From contig OY970063.1 in NCBI GenBank assembly GCA_963705275.1, positions 248,001 through 312,000 of the forward strand: a stretch of DNA of 64,000 nt. Direction: 5' to 3'. The DNA comes from Fen-1135 sp963705275 (GTDB lineage Bacteria; Desulfobacterota; Syntrophia; Syntrophales; UBA2185). How positions within the stretch are numbered: position 1 is the stretch's first letter; each line of letters begins with the position of its first letter. Made by a program: the position numbers and the translations under genes. This document shows, piece by piece, positions 1 through 9,032 of the stretch. A model generated the notes under the pieces. The model did no database searches. It worked only from the letters and a program-made list of their open reading frames with translations, and was not told where the DNA came from.

Positions 1-46
1 AAATAAATGACTAAGACGAGTTATAAAGGTCGTTGCTTTGAAACCG

Positions 47-1357
47 TTACAACCTCTCGTCCTCGATTCTTATCAATATGGTCTTTCCATGAATAATTTC
101 AAGTTGATCTATTTCCGTTATAGCTTTCTGAAGATTTTTTTCCTTCGACTTATGTGTAGTCATGACTATCGGAACAGGGCCTGCCTTCTGCCTTCCCTTT
201 TGGATGACTGCGGCAATGCTGATATCATTTGCACCGAGAATTCCTGCAATCCTGGAAAGTACGCCTGGCCGGTCCAGGGCAGAAAAACGGATATAGTAGT
301 TTGTAACGATTTCTTCAAATGGCATTAGCTTTATATCATCTATCACGTTCTCTCTTAGTGAGCGCGCAGGAACGCGTCCCGACATGCCTGTCTGTAGATT
401 ACGCGAGATATCGATTACATCACCCACTACAGCGCTTGCTGTGGGCATCATTCCCGCACCTTGACCATAGAGAAATACTGAATCCGCCGCATCACCGACA
501 ATATGAAATGCATTGAAATTTCCATTCACGTTTGCCAGAAGGTGGCCAAAAGGAATCATGGTCGGATGAATCCTTGCCTCAATAGAGTCACCCCTGAGGA
601 TTGCAATGGCAAGCAGCTTGATCCGATACCCGAGTTCTCTGGCAAATTCGATATCCTGTTGACTGATGCCTGATATGCCCTCCCTGTGAATTTCTTCAAG
701 CCTTACTCTCTTACCGTATGCCAATGATAACGTAATGGCAAGCTTGTGAGCCGTATCGACGCCTTCGATATCAAAAGTAGGATCGACCTCCGCAAATCCT
801 AGCTTCTGGGCTTCCTTCAGCACGACTTGAAAGGATTTTTTCTCATCCGTCATTTTGCTCAATACATAGTTAGCTGTACCGTTGATAATGCCGAAAATGG
901 ATTTTATTCTGTTTGCTGCAAGGCTTTCCTTCAATGTCTTGATGATGGGGATTGTGCCGCCAACACTGGCTTCGAAACCGATATCCACACCTTCTTCCTC
1001 AGCAGCCCGAAATATTTCATTTCCGTAAGTAGCCAGAAGGGCTTTATTGGCTGTTACTACGTGCTTTCGTTTCCGGACTGCCTCAAGTATGAAAGAGCGC
1101 GCAGGCTCATATCCACCCATTAGTTCTATGACTATCGATATTTCAGGATCGTCGAGGATTACTTTCGCATCTGCAGTGAGTAAACCCTTCTCTACGGCAA
1201 CCTCTCTCGGTGTCGTAATATCAATATCTGCAATCTTCTTTAGGAAGAGTCTTGCGCCCAAGCGATTTTCGATGACTTCACTGCTATCTTGAAGCAGTTT
1301 TACCACTCCTGTGCCTATCGTACCGAAACCGATTAATCCAATAGCTATTTTCTTCAT
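47..1357 (-). CDS. hom: Homoserine dehydrogenase
   Basis: Catalyses NAD(P)-dependent reduction of aspartate semialdehyde to homoserine, the branch point to Thr and Met. The 436-residue protein has an N-terminal Rossmann motif (GFGTIG, residues 10-15), the central catalytic domain with GTANYVL, and a C-terminal ACT domain (from about residue 354, LDRPGVLSRIAGIL) that usually gives threonine feedback control. Length is normal for the ACT-containing bacterial form. It stands alone, upstream of nothing visible in the first 46 bases, and recG lies behind it on the same strand across a 137-bp gap. Confidence 0.96.
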   Translation of the reverse strand: MKKIAIGLIGFGTIGTGVVKLLQDSSEVIENRLGARLFLKKIADIDITTPREVAVEKGLLTADAKVILDDPEISIVIELMGGYEPARSFILEAVRKRKHVVTANKALLATYGNEIFRAAEEEGVDIGFEASVGGTIPIIKTLKESLAANRIKSIFGIINGTANYVLSKMTDEKKSFQVVLKEAQKLGFAEVDPTFDIEGVDTAHKLAITLSLAYGKRVRLEEIHREGISGISQQDIEFARELGYRIKLLAIAILRGDSIEARIHPTMIPFGHLLANVNGNFNAFHIVGDAADSVFLYGQGAGMMPTASAVVGDVIDISRNLQTGMSGRVPARSLRENVIDDIKLMPFEEIVTNYYIRFSALDRPGVLSRIAGILGANDISIAAVIQKGRQKAGPVPIVMTTHKSKEKNLQKAITEIDQLEIIHGKTILIRIEDERL

Positions 1358-1494
1358 GACGTCATACCCGTACCAGATTCCACATCTCTCTTATGTGCGC
1401 GGCATACCTAAATAACGATTCTGTTCATTGGCGCAAAATGTTGTCACTTCTATAACAGTTAACGCATGCTTGTCAAAAGAAATTAAGTCCTTGC

Positions 1495-3972
1495 CTAACC
1501 AGTTTTTGCCAGTTCAAACCTGCCTCCCCATCTGTGCAGGAGGATTTTCTTCAGCAGTGCATACTTGTCATTTTCCAGTCCCGAAATGTGTTCTGCCAAC
1601 GAGAAAGCATCTGCCCTTGCCTCAAAGAGAATATCCGCATCTCTCAGGATATGAGCAATACGGAAATCAGGAACTCCCGACTGCCTGGTTCCCATAAATT
1701 CACCGGGGCCCCGTATGGCTAAATCCTCTTCGGCGATTTTGAAACCGTCATTCGTCTGTTCCATGACCCGCAGCCTCCTCGTTGCGTCCTCGGAACTTCT
1801 ACCGTGCGACATCAATATGCAGAATGAAGGAATATCGCTCCTCCCGACCCGTCCTCTCAATTGATGCAATTGAGACAGCCCGAACCTCTCCGCATGTTCT
1901 ATCACTATTAGGGATGCATGGGGTATGTCAATTCCCACTTCAATTACTGTCGTGCAAACAAGGATATCTATATCTTTCTTTAGGAAACCTGCCATGGTCT
2001 CATCCTTCTGTTTTCCTTTCACACGGCCGTGGATCAGCCCGACCTTATGCTCTGGAAATATCTCTCTCCGCAGATAGTCGGCCATCTTCGTTGCATCTTT
2101 GAGATCCAGGTTTTCAGATTCTTCCACCAATGGATAAACGACAAATATCTGGTTTCCCTTCATCAACTCCATTCTCATAATTTCGTAAACTCTATTGCGC
2201 TCATTTTCAAAAAAAACCTTCGTGCGAATCTCTTTTCTGCCGGGCGGGCATTCATCAATGACCGAAATATCCAAGTCGCCGTATACGGTCATGGCAAGTG
2301 TCCTCGGAATCGGGGTGGCGGTCATAACCAAGACATCGGGATTTACGCCTTTCTGTCTCAGCAGTGCCCTCTGTACAACGCCAAAGCGGTGCTGTTCATC
2401 GATTACGGCCAAACCAAGCTTTCTAAAAGTTACGTCCTTCTGAATCAACGCATGAGTCCCACAGGTAATGTGAGTATTGCCCTTTTCTATCCCTTCAATA
2501 ATTTTTTTTCTTTCCGTGGTTTTCATGCCGCTCGTCAGCAAAACAGCTCTCAAATCAAGTCCGCGAGACCAATCCTCGATGCGGTTGTAGTGCTGCTCAG
2601 CAAGAATTTCAGTAGGCGCCATTATGGCCGCCTGATATCCGTTTTCACAGGCAGTTATCATTGCCGCCATGGACACAACTGTCTTTCCGCACCCTACATC
2701 GCCCTGCAGAAGCCTGTTCATGCTGGAGGTTCGGCCCATATCGTCTTCGATTTCCGCGATGACCCGTTTTTGTGCATTCGTTAATGTGAAGGGGAGAATC
2801 CCGTAAAATCTATGGAGGCTCTTGCCTTGGGTCCTAAATGCTATTCCCTCGTCGAGTATCTCGGCCTTTCTTTTTAAGGCCATAGCCAACTGGAGAAAAA
2901 AGAACTCATCATATATCAGTCTTCGATGAGCATCCGAGCGCATTTCATTGTACTCCTCGATGCGCTCACCAGTTGCAGGAAAATGAATGCTGCGGACGGC
3001 ACCACGAATATCTCGTAGACCGCGTTTCTCACAAATTTCATCAGGTATGGGGCTCAGGACATATTGCGAATAGTTATCCACCGCATGCGCCATAATCCTT
3101 CTTATATATTTCTGGTGAAGACCCTCTGTTTCTGAATAAACGGGTACGATCCTCTTGAAATTAATCAAATCTTCCACACTGTCAGCTTCGTCCAGTATCT
3201 CAAATTCGGGGTGCACCATGTCCTTGCTGAAAAGGTAAGTGCTCACTTCGCCGGTCATTATAACACGCACACCTTTTCTGAAGATCTTTCTCAGGTAACC
3301 CATATTTCCTTTAAACCATTTCGCTGTAAGCTGCCCGCTTCCGTCTTCTATGGTTACCTCATATGCTCTTCTATTTCTGTACGACCGATATAGAGCGCTG
3401 GCTACATGGCCGATAACCGTTTCCGTTCTGCCCGCCGAAACCGATTTAATATCCCTAACCGTACGCCTGTCTTCATATCTTCGCGGTACGAAATAGAGCA
3501 GATCCTCAACAGTCTTGAGGCCCTTTTTCTCGAGCAGGGAAGCCATTTTGGGCCCGACCCCCTTTACAAACCTCAGAGGGAGGGACAACTTTTCGAGAGT
3601 TATTTCGCCGTTCTTCAACTTCTGTTCTTCTTTCTCGTCTTGAACGGATGAAATTACGGAAGAATGCCCTTCTACAAACCCCTTCAGTTCATTAAGTAGC
3701 CGCAACGCTTTTTCTATGCGTTCCTTTTTATCTCCTAACGGCAGTTCGTCATAGCCATCGATTGCTTCTTCAAGACCAGAAATGATACTTCTATATGATG
3801 CATTTGTTTCATTTTGCGTCGCATTCCTGAAAGAAACACTCTGAAGCTGCTTCAAGAACGATCTCATTGTTGCTTCAAGGTCCTTAACCATGGGCAGATG
3901 CGCGTACGAATCTTGCGACGAGAATAATAAAGGAGCCTTGATTTTCTCAAGTATGGCAATTATTGATTCCAT
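1495..3972 (-). CDS. recG: ATP-dependent DNA helicase RecG
   Basis: Branched-DNA helicase that remodels stalled forks and Holliday junctions. The 825-residue protein has an N-terminal extension of about 130 residues absent from E. coli RecG. It is followed by the wedge/OB domain (about 135-270), Walker A QGDVGCGKT (423-431), the DEQH box (525-528), TATPIPRT, and helicase motif V/VI (TTVIEVGIDIP, QLRGRVGRS). All helicase motifs are intact. The N-terminal extension is common in RecG from this phylum and from Firmicutes. It is divergent from purM. Confidence 0.96.
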   Translation of the reverse strand: MESIIAILEKIKAPLLFSSQDSYAHLPMVKDLEATMRSFLKQLQSVSFRNATQNETNASYRSIISGLEEAIDGYDELPLGDKKERIEKALRLLNELKGFVEGHSSVISSVQDEKEEQKLKNGEITLEKLSLPLRFVKGVGPKMASLLEKKGLKTVEDLLYFVPRRYEDRRTVRDIKSVSAGRTETVIGHVASALYRSYRNRRAYEVTIEDGSGQLTAKWFKGNMGYLRKIFRKGVRVIMTGEVSTYLFSKDMVHPEFEILDEADSVEDLINFKRIVPVYSETEGLHQKYIRRIMAHAVDNYSQYVLSPIPDEICEKRGLRDIRGAVRSIHFPATGERIEEYNEMRSDAHRRLIYDEFFFLQLAMALKRKAEILDEGIAFRTQGKSLHRFYGILPFTLTNAQKRVIAEIEDDMGRTSSMNRLLQGDVGCGKTVVSMAAMITACENGYQAAIMAPTEILAEQHYNRIEDWSRGLDLRAVLLTSGMKTTERKKIIEGIEKGNTHITCGTHALIQKDVTFRKLGLAVIDEQHRFGVVQRALLRQKGVNPDVLVMTATPIPRTLAMTVYGDLDISVIDECPPGRKEIRTKVFFENERNRVYEIMRMELMKGNQIFVVYPLVEESENLDLKDATKMADYLRREIFPEHKVGLIHGRVKGKQKDETMAGFLKKDIDILVCTTVIEVGIDIPHASLIVIEHAERFGLSQLHQLRGRVGRSDIPSFCILMSHGRSSEDATRRLRVMEQTNDGFKIAEEDLAIRGPGEFMGTRQSGVPDFRIAHILRDADILFEARADAFSLAEHISGLENDKYALLKKILLHRWGGRFELAKTG

Positions 3973-4070
3973 CAGATATCAACTCTTCAAAGTCAAATAT
4001 TAGTATAATAATTTCAAATACAAGGGTTGATCTCAGGTAACAGATATCCAATGTTTTCGCAAGTAAAGAA

Positions 4071-4099
4071 TTGACATAAGAAAGCAATTACGATACAAG
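4071..4099 (+). promoter_or_regulatory. Candidate sigma-70 promoter of purMN
   Basis: TTGACA at 4071-4076, a 17-bp spacer, and TACAAG at 4094-4099. Start of transcription would be near 4106, leaving a leader of about 27 nt before the purM ATG. The -35 is perfect and the -10 is moderate. Read by eye only. Confidence 0.5.
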
Positions 4100-4132
4100 T
4101 CATCCCCATCTTAGAGGCACGACGGAAGTAGA

Positions 4133-5176
4133 ATGCAGAGAAAAATATCCTATAAAGATGCAGGTGTTGATATAGACAAAGCAAATCTGTTTGTCGAAAG
4201 GATCAAGACAATCACAAAATCAACTTTTCGCAAGGAAGTGTTGAGTTCCATCGGTGGTTTCGGAGGTCTCTTTCGTCTCGATATTGGGAAATATAGTAAT
4301 CCCGTCCTGGTCTCATCCACAGACGGCGTGGGGACAAAGCTAAAGATCGCGCAGATGATGGATAAGCACGACTCTATCGGCATCGACCTCGTCGCGATGT
4401 CCGTAAATGATGTGGTAGTCCAGGGAGCTGAGCCCCTTTTTTTCCTGGACTACATCTCTACTGGCATGCTCAATATGGAAAGAGATGTTAAGATCATCGA
4501 AGGCATTGTTAAAGGGTGCCGGGAGGCCGGCTGCGCCCTCATCGGGGGAGAGACCGCTGAAATGCCCGCATTTTATCGAGATGATGATTATGATTTGGCG
4601 GGTTTCTGTGTTGGTATAGTGGACGCTGAAAGAATAGTCGACGGCTCGGAGATCCGTGTGGGGGACAGGATAATCGGTATCGCATCAAACGGTATCCACA
4701 GCAACGGCTTTTCCCTGGCGAGAAAAGTTCTGTTTGAAAACGGTGGACTCGGCGTCGCTGATAAGCTCGGTGATCTCTCCCATTCCATAGGCGCCGAGCT
4801 CCTTCGTCCGACAAGGATTTACGTGAAGCCTCTCTTGAATCTAATCAAGAATTTCAGCATCAAGGGCCTTGTCCATATCACTGGGGGTGGATTTATCGAT
4901 AATATACCACGCATTTTGCCTAAAGCCTGTCGTGCCGTTATTCTGAGAGACAGCTGGGACATACCGCCGGTTTTTGCTATTATCAAGAGAATGGGAAACA
5001 TTGACGATGGAGAAATGTACAGAGTTTTTAACATGGGTGTAGGCATGATGGCAGTGGCGGCCGAAAAAGAAGCATCCGATGTGATGGAGCGACTGGAAAA
5101 TTTGGGAGTGCAGGCCTATGCCATCGGTTTCATAGATCGGAAAGATGAAGACCAACAATCAGTATCATTTATCTAA
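4133..5176 (+). CDS. purM: Phosphoribosylformylglycinamidine cyclo-ligase (AIR synthetase)
   Basis: Fifth step of purine biosynthesis: ATP-dependent ring closure of FGAM to AIR. The 347-residue protein shows the PurM signature SSTDGVGTKLKIA near residues 62-74, the MSVNDVVVQGAEPLFFLDY segment, and GGGFIDNIPRILP in the C-terminal half. Length is typical. The ATG follows GGAAG at a good distance. It is 5 bp upstream of purN, so the two form a two-gene operon. Confidence 0.97.
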   Translation: MQRKISYKDAGVDIDKANLFVERIKTITKSTFRKEVLSSIGGFGGLFRLDIGKYSNPVLVSSTDGVGTKLKIAQMMDKHDSIGIDLVAMSVNDVVVQGAEPLFFLDYISTGMLNMERDVKIIEGIVKGCREAGCALIGGETAEMPAFYRDDDYDLAGFCVGIVDAERIVDGSEIRVGDRIIGIASNGIHSNGFSLARKVLFENGGLGVADKLGDLSHSIGAELLRPTRIYVKPLLNLIKNFSIKGLVHITGGGFIDNIPRILPKACRAVILRDSWDIPPVFAIIKRMGNIDDGEMYRVFNMGVGMMAVAAEKEASDVMERLENLGVQAYAIGFIDRKDEDQQSVSFI

Positions 5177-5181
5177 CGGGC

Positions 5182-5847
5182 ATGAAACGAAAAATAAATT
5201 TGGGGGCTCTCGTCTCAGGGAGCGGATCTAATCTCCAGGCAATCATAGACAATATCGAGAAGGGTCTCCTTGACGGGGTGATTAATGTCGTAATCAGCAA
5301 TAACGCCGATGCTTATGCTCTTGTGCGGGCAAAGAAACATAATATTCCATGCGTGGTTATCAAACATTCCGATTTCAAGAACAGGGAAGATTTCGACGGG
5401 GAGATGATCGATGTTCTGAAATCGTTTTCCGTCGACCTGGTAGTGATGGCCGGATTTATGAGACTCTTAACCCCCCTTTTCTTAAATGCATTTGCCATGA
5501 GAATTATGAATATACACCCTGCAATCCTTCCCGCCTTCCCAGGTGTTCACGCTCAAAAAAGAGCTGCCGACTATGGTGTAAGATTTTCTGGTTGTACGGT
5601 TCATTTTGCTGACGAGGGGGTGGACTCCGGCCCTATCATTATTCAGGCCGTAGTTCCCGCCTATGATGATGACACTGAGGATACTCTCGCTGCCAGAATA
5701 TTAAAGGAAGAGCATAGGATATATCCTCAAGCCATTCAATTTTATGCCGAAGGCAGGCTCGAAGTGATAGGGAGAAAGGTCAGAATAAAAGGCAGTGAGC
5801 GGATCCCAGAAGCGGCTTTTTATAATCCTTCCCTAACCGTCTTTTGA
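5182..5847 (+). CDS. purN: Phosphoribosylglycinamide formyltransferase
   Basis: Transfers a formyl group from 10-formyl-THF to GAR. The 221-residue protein has the N-terminal GSGSNLQAI phosphate-binding loop and the expected catalytic residues N110, H112 (MNIHPAILP) and D148 (DEGVDSGP). It is slightly longer than E. coli PurN because of a C-terminal tail. It starts 5 bp after purM, indicating translational coupling. Confidence 0.96.
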   Translation: MKRKINLGALVSGSGSNLQAIIDNIEKGLLDGVINVVISNNADAYALVRAKKHNIPCVVIKHSDFKNREDFDGEMIDVLKSFSVDLVVMAGFMRLLTPLFLNAFAMRIMNIHPAILPAFPGVHAQKRAADYGVRFSGCTVHFADEGVDSGPIIIQAVVPAYDDDTEDTLAARILKEEHRIYPQAIQFYAEGRLEVIGRKVRIKGSERIPEAAFYNPSLTVF

Positions 5848-5938
5848 CCTGCGCATTTCTGGCCTCGCATAGATTTTCAGAAGTAGATTAAGGATAGATC
5901 GCAAGCTTCAACTGCATTCCAATCTCTCTTTTTTGCAT

Positions 5939-7408
5939 ATGTACGATACTATCGTCATCGGTAATGATTTAAGCTCCTTAGTTGCGGCTGCCGTAATTTC
6001 ACATCATGGCAAGAAGACCGCGCTGTTATCTGAAGATGATGCCAAACACGTTTATTCTGATTTCGGATACACATTCAATGTCAATCCCTTGCCCTTGACA
6101 GGTTTCGGCCCGTCACAGATATGTTCACGCCTTCTTGAAGATCTTGGAATACCCGCTGCGGCATACTCAGAGCTGCGGTTATTGAATCCCGGTCTTCAAA
6201 TCATTCTTTCCGATCATAGAGTAGATTGCTTCCACGGGCGGGAGGAACTTCTCCATGATATGGAAAGAGAATTCCCGGATTACGCAGATGTAGTTCGCAA
6301 ATTATATTCCTCGGTTCTGAAAATCAGCAATCTTGTCGAACAGCGGATGATGGAAAAACTGCGTATCTACCCTGTCAACTTCAACGAATTTCTTTCTTTT
6401 CTGAAGGGGATTCCCGTAATTCTGACCGAAGCGCACTCACTTTCAAGACGATTTAAATCAATTGCAAAGAATCCTTCACTGACCAGGGTCTTCGAGGCAG
6501 AACGGGCAATTCTTTCCAACTCCAGCGATAATCTGAACGGCGTCTTTGCCGCCTCGTCTGCGTATGCACTGTCACTGCCCTTGAGAGGACTCTATCATCA
6601 TGTCGGTGGGAATGAGGCACTCGTGGGATTACTGAAATCTGCATTTCAGGCGTCCGGAGGCCATCTCATAAAAAATTCCTCTGTCATGAGAATAAATGTG
6701 GGAAAAGAAATTGATCTCGATATCTCCGTACGGGAAGCAGCATTAACACAGGTTCATGCACGATATCTTATCGTCAGTACAAAATGGGAGAAACTCAGAT
6801 CACTTCTTCCGGGCGGCCGAAAATTCAGGCGCATGGAACAGAAACTGAAATTGGTTAGACCTGCGTACTATCCATTTACCCTGCACATGGGCGTGCTTGA
6901 AAGATGCATTCCTGAAAGAATGGCAACTTATGTGGCTATCATCATCGATCAAAATAGACCGGTCATGGATGATAATGTTGTTTTTGCGGAGATTAGCGAC
7001 AGAGATTGTAAAGAACGGGCCCCTGTCGGCAAGAGGGCTTTGAGTGCAACTATTTTTCTAAAGGAAAATCCTCTTGCATTGACGAATGACGATCTCACGG
7101 ATGTTTCCCAAGTCGTATTCTGTGCCCTCGAAAAATTTGTTCCGTTCCTGAGAGAAAGCCTCGATTTCCTCAATATCGGCGCATCTATTGAACTCTCAAG
7201 GAAGTGTCAGGAATTGGTAAATCAGAAGTACATTATGCGGCCTGATTCTTTCTTTGGTATGCCGGGCATATCAAATAGAACTCCCTTGCGTAACGTATTT
7301 ATGGCAGGGGGAATGTTACGGCCGGGCCTTGGTTTTGAAGGCGAAATAATATCCGGATTAAATGCCGCCAATTCAGTTGTCGCAAAGGAGAAAAAGAGGC
7401 ATGCATAA
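5939..7408 (+). CDS. FAD-dependent oxidoreductase, phytoene desaturase-like
   Basis: The 489-residue protein has an N-terminal dinucleotide-binding beta-alpha-beta unit (YDTIVIGNDLSSLVAAAV) and a C-terminal FAD signature (FMAGGMLRPGLGFEGEI), the arrangement of the phytoene desaturase/carotenoid isomerase-like NAD(P)/FAD family. The usual GxGxxG is degenerate (G-N-D-L-S-S). The substrate is not recognisable. An in-frame TTG lies two codons upstream at 5933, but the ATG at 5939 fits the family N-terminus better. The 3' end overlaps the phosphofructokinase start by 8 nt, suggesting coupled expression. Confidence 0.75.
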   Translation: MYDTIVIGNDLSSLVAAAVISHHGKKTALLSEDDAKHVYSDFGYTFNVNPLPLTGFGPSQICSRLLEDLGIPAAAYSELRLLNPGLQIILSDHRVDCFHGREELLHDMEREFPDYADVVRKLYSSVLKISNLVEQRMMEKLRIYPVNFNEFLSFLKGIPVILTEAHSLSRRFKSIAKNPSLTRVFEAERAILSNSSDNLNGVFAASSAYALSLPLRGLYHHVGGNEALVGLLKSAFQASGGHLIKNSSVMRINVGKEIDLDISVREAALTQVHARYLIVSTKWEKLRSLLPGGRKFRRMEQKLKLVRPAYYPFTLHMGVLERCIPERMATYVAIIIDQNRPVMDDNVVFAEISDRDCKERAPVGKRALSATIFLKENPLALTNDDLTDVSQVVFCALEKFVPFLRESLDFLNIGASIELSRKCQELVNQKYIMRPDSFFGMPGISNRTPLRNVFMAGGMLRPGLGFEGEIISGLNAANSVVAKEKKRHA

Positions 7409-8709
7409 AAGATTTGATGATTTTACAATCCAGGACCTGGGAGAGAGAATCATACCGTCACCGGTGATAGTCAGTTATTATACTCCCGATAGCAAGCGCA
7501 TTCTTCATAACATCTATCTTGAGCACTACAAAGACGTAATCACTGGAGATGGCATGCCCCTGTCAATAGAAGTTGCCGGACCGAGGGAAAAGATTTTTTT
7601 TGACCCTGCGCAAACGAAGGCAGCGATTGTTACATGTGGCGGTCTATGTCCAGGTATCAACGACGTCATCAGGGCAATTTTCATGGAGTTGTTTCACAGA
7701 TACGGAGTGAAAAATGTCGTGGGCATCAAATATGGGTTTCAGGGTCTGATTCCGAAATACGGCCATCAGGTATTAGAACTGACACCCGACATTGTCAAAG
7801 ATATACACACTTCCGGAGGAAGCATCCTGTCTTCATCACGTGGTATGCAGGATTCTGCTGGAGATAGTAAATACACTAAAACGCATGAATGTCGATATCC
7901 TTTTCTGCATAGGGGGAGATGGGACCATGAGAGCCGCCGGGGTGATTGCAGAAGAGATAATGAAAAGAAAGCTTAACATCAGTGTAATAGGCATACCGAA
8001 GACTATCGACAACGATCTTAACCTTATTCAGAAAACATTCGGATTCGATACAGCCATCTCTGAGGCAGTTAAGGCCATCCAGTGCGCTCATGCTGAGGCT
8101 AAGGGTGCCCCAATGGGAATAGGTTTGGTAAAGATTATGGGACGCCAGTCCGGTCACATAGCATGTGGTGCAGCTCTAGCTCAGGGCGATGTCAATTTCG
8201 TCCTTATTCCCGAGGTACATTTTGATATGGAGGGGAAAAACGGTTTTCTTAAGGCACTTGAGGACCGTCTCAAGACAAGCGGACACTGCGTGATCCTCGT
8301 CGCTGAAGGAGCCGGACAGGATCTCATCCGTCGTGACAACGAGGCTATCGAGAAGGACGCCTCAGGTAATATAAGACTCCTTGACATCGGCACTTTTCTG
8401 AAAACGGAGGTAGAAGAATATTTAAAGCAGAGGGGCCTGGAGACCAATCTGAAATATATAGACCCCAGCTACACAATTCGCAGCGTGCCTGCCAATGCCA
8501 GCGACAGCATTTACTGCGGAGGCCTCGGTCAATATGCTGTGCATGCGGGTATGGCAGGAAAAACGACCATGCTGGTAGGTCTCGTAAAGGATGAATACGT
8601 GCACCTTCCCTTTCAGATGGTTACCTCGGGATCAAAGGTCAATCCGGAGGGCAATATATGGATGCGTGTTCTGGAAACAACGGGGCAGCCGCCATCCATG
8701 AAAGCCTGA
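7401..8709 (+). pseudogene. 6-phosphofructokinase, ATP type with PPi-like sequence (single frameshift)
   Basis: Phosphorylates fructose 6-phosphate. The reading frame breaks once. The first part runs to SSRGMQD, and the second resumes at EIVNTLKRMNVDILF in the next frame. Seven bases (7854-7860) sit where the family has six, so removing one restores a 435-residue protein. Visible motifs are GGLCPGIN, IGGDGT and GIPKTIDND. Gly in GGDG with Lys in PKTIDND is the combination found in ATP-dependent enzymes of the plant/trypanosome-like group, whereas PPi enzymes have GGDD. The ATG at 7401 overlaps the upstream stop and has GGAG before it. The break is probably a sequence error rather than decay. 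Confidence 0.85.
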
Positions 8710-9032
8710 CCTGCAAGAGCAAGGATTTACGTATTGCAGATATCGAGAAGGTCACGATTTGACGAGATTTAACCCGGCATCGGAAACATTATCAGATTGT
8801 TCCAGTTTCCTGCCGTTTAGGACGTTGTCATCCAGCGACAAAAGCTGAGAATCTTCACTCATTAGTAGTTTTCACCTACCATTCCTCTACTTAATAATCC
8901 CCATTGTTTTCACTCATCAATGGTGCCACAAAACATTACGCTAAGCATACGTAATTAAACCGACACTGATTACCCGACGTCCGACCACAGGATACGAGGT
9001 TTTAATATGACGATAATGCCTCAGGTCTATCC
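8710..9032. other. Intergenic region, 323 bp
   Basis: No open frame with coding character. An imperfect inverted repeat (cggca...ggaaac near 8775, gtttcctgccg near 8807) could form a weak hairpin after the phosphofructokinase gene, but no T-run follows. I see no clear promoter for the downstream kinase gene. Confidence 0.4.

Noticed and set aside
2029..2784. Long plus-strand open frame within recG
   Set aside because: It is the mirror of a conserved helicase gene and has no family resemblance or ribosome-binding site.
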